Source of the DNA: Membranipora membranacea
Lineage: Eukaryota; Bryozoa; Gymnolaemata; Cheilostomatida; Membraniporidae
Assembly (NCBI GenBank): GCA_914767715.1
Contig: OU612065.1
Span: 3,660,001-3,724,000, forward strand
DNA length: 64,000 nt
Direction of reading: 5' to 3'
Part shown: in pieces, positions 59,992-64,000 of the stretch
How positions within the stretch are numbered: the stretch's first letter is position 1
Layout: every line of letters begins with the position of its first letter
The notes under the pieces: model-generated
Seen by the model: the letters and a program-made list of their open reading frames with translations, nothing else
Told to the model about the DNA's origin: nothing
The model's database searches: none
Made by a program: the position numbers and the translations under genes

Positions 59992-62900
59992 TTAAAGTGG
60001 GACCATTCTGTGTCTGTTGAAGGTTCCCCATTCACTGAGAGTGATCTGATGTTGAAGGATAACTCCTCTCCATAGAGGGTTGTGTCTATAGTTGGTGACC
60101 AGTTCATTCATACTGTTGAACAATGTACCGCGACTCAAAAACCATCTGCCCTCTGATGTTTTGTGCACAGGGGTGTAACCCTGCTGCAATGCTGAGCTGC
60201 AACATTAAATATCAAGTCTACATACCTAATAAGATTACAATGGAATTAGTAATTGGTGACTAAAAAGTGACAGATGTCCGGTTTAATGTTAGTAAACTGA
60301 CCTAATGCCATTACATGGTATCAGGAATAAGGTTCTAACATACCAGAATAGAAGGAATGGCATGGCGTATTTCCCCTGTGTGTTACATGGGGGAGACTCC
60401 ACAAGAGCAAAATCACCAGATCCTTTGGTCGACAAAAGTTCCCGTACAACATCAGCCTGGAAAAAAATCAATAGTTTGGACTTGGTTATTTCGAGTTGGG
60501 TCCTTCCCGTCAATTTTCCAAATGTCTCAGATTTTTCAGTTTTCATGCAGATATTGATAATACCAACTCAAAGATTTTCATAACATGTGTAACCATACCA
60601 TCTCACAATATTCTCCACATGCAAATCAGCTACCAGATGCTGTTTCAGGATGGCATATTTTTCTTAATTTTTGTTGATGGAAAAGTAATTTATCATGACC
60701 TGAGTTATTTAGCTTATGCTTAGGTTTACCATTTATTATTGAAATCATTTACTGTCAGTCATGCCATTGAATAGCCTTCGTGGTAGCTTTAACAAAACGA
60801 TAGACTTATATGTAGCATTAGCTTTATGGTAAAATTCAGTCTTCAGTGCCCTGTCTGGCATGGTCGTGTGTCAAAGCTCAATCAATGGCTCAATATTAGG
60901 CTCGTCTGTCGTAAGTTCAACAAGTAATGTGTATTTGTTATAATGTTAAATGTCAGTTTAAATCAAAGTTGTATTGCAAACATCAATTTGTCTTTATTGT
61001 CACAATTGTTACTGTTTGATCATCGTCGTAAATGTCATTAATCTGTTATAATATTGCGACCTTTTATTTTTATATAGGTCACGACCCTGAGAACAATAAA
61101 ATATGTCTGTTGACATATCGTCTAATCTCTACATTTAACTGATCCACCGAAAAATTAGGCTTACACTACAGTATAGAGATTTAAACATATCCAAGTCATT
61201 TCTCTTAGCTTGGCTGTCAGTTGTTAGTGTTACCTTAAAGACTGTTTCTCTTCCCTATAATTTTGTCCATTGTTTTTAACACTTTGAAAGTGTATCTACC
61301 TAAACAAATTCCCTTAAAGCTTCAGTTCAGACCAAAACAATACATCTGATACCAAGTTCGCTACAATGTGTTCTCGCAAAAATTACTAGAAGGAGAAAGG
61401 GAATCATCAATTCTTTCATCTAGATTTTGTTCAGGCTTAGTGGTACATATGAAACAAGAAACGCTCTCAAGATTAAACACAGCTTTGCTAATCAATCTAA
61501 TCGAACTAATGACCTCATGAAAAACTTCTTGGCGATGGTCACAGAGTGGGGATATATCCTAGATTTTTCATGACCTTTTGACAGATTTAGTAGGCGATCA
61601 AGAGGAAGTTGGCTCATCATAAAAATCTGCTACATTTGGCATGAATAGGTGAAGGTTTCTTCAACTGTTGAATTTGATAGTTGTTGCACATGATCAACCA
61701 ATTAGAGTCGCTTGGGAAGTAAAACGAATGCACACCACTTACTATGCCTGGCTGGAAGCTTATGATATGATCAACAGGGTCGACAGGTGGTGGGGGAGGA
61801 GGGCGATTTGAAGGCGCCGAGCTCCGATTACTGCTTGTCATGGTGTGATTACTGCCTCGATAACTTATTGAGGGTATTTCATATTTTTCTTCGTCTGGAA
61901 TACCTGTTAGCAGTGATTTTTGGGTGCCAGGATCACCACATAAGTCTACACGGTTATTGTTATTATTGTTACCATAAGAAGTATTATGGTGGACAGCTAA
62001 TGAAGGTCTTGGTGCTGGTATGGGAGTGATGGTCTGACAGACATCACTGTCTCCTGACTGAGAGGATCTGTCTTCTGATGACGGAGGATTCTCACTCAGT
62101 GGCTTGGCATCCGAGATTGCTTCATTATCAGGAGGTTCGACAATAACTTTTGTTAGGGGAAACTCTGAAGCAGAAGTAACAGTATATATTCTGACATGTG
62201 GTAATACTGGTTGCTATTTTTCTCTTTCTTAACCGTCGGAAAAGATACAGCAGTCATATAATTAAGATAATAAACTGAAGCACTAAACTGCTGTTTCACG
62301 CATGTATTGCACGCATGTATTGCCTACGTTCTCAATTTACATCCAAAGTCAGTCCTAAATAAGTAGTCTGAGCCCCCCAGACGTTTGCCCCTCGCCCGAC
62401 GCCCCCCCCCCCCCCGGCTATACTGACTCAGCCTTGCTTACTTACCTATAACAGGTAATGAATCTATGACCAGTGAGGATAATATAGAATCACGAGTTTT
62501 ATTATCTCTGTTCAGATGATTGAACTTGGCAGATGGTTTAGTTAGCCCAGGGTACGTGCAATCAGGACAGGCCCGCTCGATCAGGCGCTGCTTACATTTC
62601 AGATCGATAGTCTGCCCCTGTAAAACAAACAATTCACCATAGATACAGATGGGCGTAACTTCCTAAAAGATGATCCGTCATTAAAAACCACAAAACAAGA
62701 AAGTCACATGGTGTATCTATTTTGTTTAGCTGACAACTGATTTGATAAACATGTGTTTGGAAAGAGGCAGTCTACCACACATAGCCTCATCTGGATGGGT
62801 TTGTTACAGTGTGACTTCCACGAACCATTCCAGTAGTCACAGATGAAGCCAGACAACTTTGTGGCAGCAATTATTCAAATTTGAACATGTATATTGCATC

Positions 62901-63779
62901 CAGATGATACTGTTGTATTGATGCTTAGTGATCACAACCCAACCGCCTCTATAAAATGCAGCTACCAGTTGACATTGTGTTCACTACTGGCTATCAAGGC
63001 GGTTTCATCATTTGTAATAATTAAACATCACTTCATGTCTAGTCTGAGCCCCCCAGACTTTTGCCCCTCGCCCGACGGTCACTTCATATTCAGAACTTAC
63101 ATTCGTGTAATCAGATATTGATGATGATAGTCGGCTCTCCTCAACTTCTAAATCTGCTAACCGAATATTTCCATTGAACAAGACACACTAAGATAAAGAT
63201 AAGGAAATTGAATGTGGGTGTGAAATGGCAGAAAGTCACTTGAAAAGAGAATAATATAAGACAGAAATGAGGATGAGAAAAAGCCTCGACAACTGAGCCA
63301 CCCGACCACTGCACCTGCAAAACTGCAGGACTGTGCTGCCAGCAAATTGTCAAGGGAAGCCGACACAGAGTTTCAGTCAGTGTTGGTTAAATTTGGCTTT
63401 ATTTGACCTAAACTTGGATAGTCGTGATATATCCAGAGATATGACCCATTTTGAGAGCTGTATAAAATCAACGCAGTATTAACAAAACAGCTGAATATAT
63501 GGTAATCTTGACTATATATGTGGTAGTAATGACTCCTCGGTAGGACCATGACCATAGTGCCGAATGAGTTAAATAATAAGGTTGCTCACATTTGCGGCAT
63601 AGATAGCTTTGGTGAGAGCGTCTCTCAGTGATACAGTGTTAGTATAGCTGTTTCTGTCATCATTTCGTTGAAGGAAGGGTATAGCCACAGCATGCTGCCA
63701 CAAAGTGTTGCAAAATTTGCAGCAGAATGTCTGTGTAATGGAGAACCGCAAGTCCATCTCGTCGCAACTCACAATCAGT
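59992..63779 (-). CDS. PTB and SH2-like adaptor protein, SH2D5-like (5' end outside window)
   Basis: Minus-strand exons: 63590-63779 (LIVSCDEMDLRFSITQTFCC, read as the last strand and helix of a PTB domain), 63101-63187, 62446-62617, 61743-62164 (Ser/Pro/Asn linker with KYEIP and SNRPPPPPPVDP), 60344-60456 and 59992-60196 (stop TAA). Phases close within each run. One exon between 60457 and 61742, coding the start of the SH2 fold, was not found. The C-terminal region reads as SH2: VVRELLSTKGSGDFALVES, then EGRWFLSRGTLFNSMNELV and a YRHNPL tail. The strand-B arginine of the FLVRES motif is replaced (FALVES). PTB, then a proline-rich linker, then a noncanonical SH2 is the layout of vertebrate SH2D5; SHC is the alternative, but its SH2 keeps the arginine. 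Confidence 0.6.
62364..62402. repeat. C-rich 35-base repeat, copy 1
   Basis: AGTCTGAGCCCCCCAGAC followed by GTTTGCCCCTCGCCCGACG, then a run of C. Copy 2 is at 63042-63077 in the neighbouring intron. Confidence 0.85.
63042..63077. repeat. C-rich 35-base repeat, copy 2
   Basis: AGTCTGAGCCCCCCAGAC then TTTTGCCCCTCGCCCGACG; one substitution from copy 1. The first 18 bases are a small hairpin (AGTCTG / CAGACT). Confidence 0.85.
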
Positions 63780-64000
63780 CTAATTCACTGGGAGATCAGC
63801 ATCTAATGTGACTCAAGTATGTAAAAATCCAACTAGCATGTGTATATACAGTATATCCGAAGCTTAGCTAAATCTGCATTACTATAATACAACAAAAGCA
63901 CTTTACAGTAAAGTTTAGTGTTTAAACACTCCTTGGTTTAAACTTGCCTACTGACAAGCTTCCTGCTAGAATGAATGTTGTTTGATCAGAACACAGTTCC

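Overview
The window is nuclear DNA of a multicellular animal. It has AT-rich intergenic sequence, short GT-AG introns of a few hundred to about 1500 bases, and many small inverted-repeat elements and tRNA-derived SINEs. The genes are conserved animal genes. Intron size, repeat content and the presence of cilia and DNA-damage genes suit a marine invertebrate, possibly a deuterostome. The sequence alone does not settle the phylum.

Layout from left to right. (1) 1-3956, minus: the middle of SLC35F5, a drug/metabolite-type solute carrier; its 3' end lies outside the window. (2) 3957-9393: no gene recognised, but a perfect 104-bp-arm palindrome, a non-LTR retrotransposon remnant, a MITE with 166-bp terminal inverted repeats and smaller hairpins. 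(3) 9394-10424, minus: a complete cyclophilin A-type prolyl isomerase in three exons. (4) 11484-16515, plus: a complete DNAJC25 J-domain membrane protein, divergent from the cyclophilin. (5) 18093-20879, plus: a complete CFAP161 axonemal gene. (6) 23525-44347, plus: TOPBP1, about 33 coding exons and about 1460 residues, with the full BRCT series and the ATR-activating segment. (7) 46449-47684, minus: a complete SAM-dependent methyltransferase of the juvenile-hormone-acid methyltransferase family, convergent with TOPBP1. (8) 48680-49694, minus: the last three exons of a gene I do not recognise. (9) 49695-59991: mostly mobile DNA, dominated by a 2.2-kb foldback element with a SINE in its left arm and a small palindromic element in its core. 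(10) 59992-63779, minus: the 3' part of a PTB plus SH2-like adaptor gene whose 5' end lies beyond the window.

The genes are functionally independent housekeeping, ciliary and DNA-repair genes, not a cluster with one job. The unusual content is the repeat layer. Several hairpin families share cores such as GTCACGC-GC or termini such as TAGAACAAGTTT. tRNA-like promoter sequence sits inside one inverted-repeat element. One SINE insertion can be read against its own empty site in the opposite arm of the foldback element.

Exon coordinates were derived by eye from splice consensus, reading-frame phase and similarity to remembered family members. No alignment or search was run.
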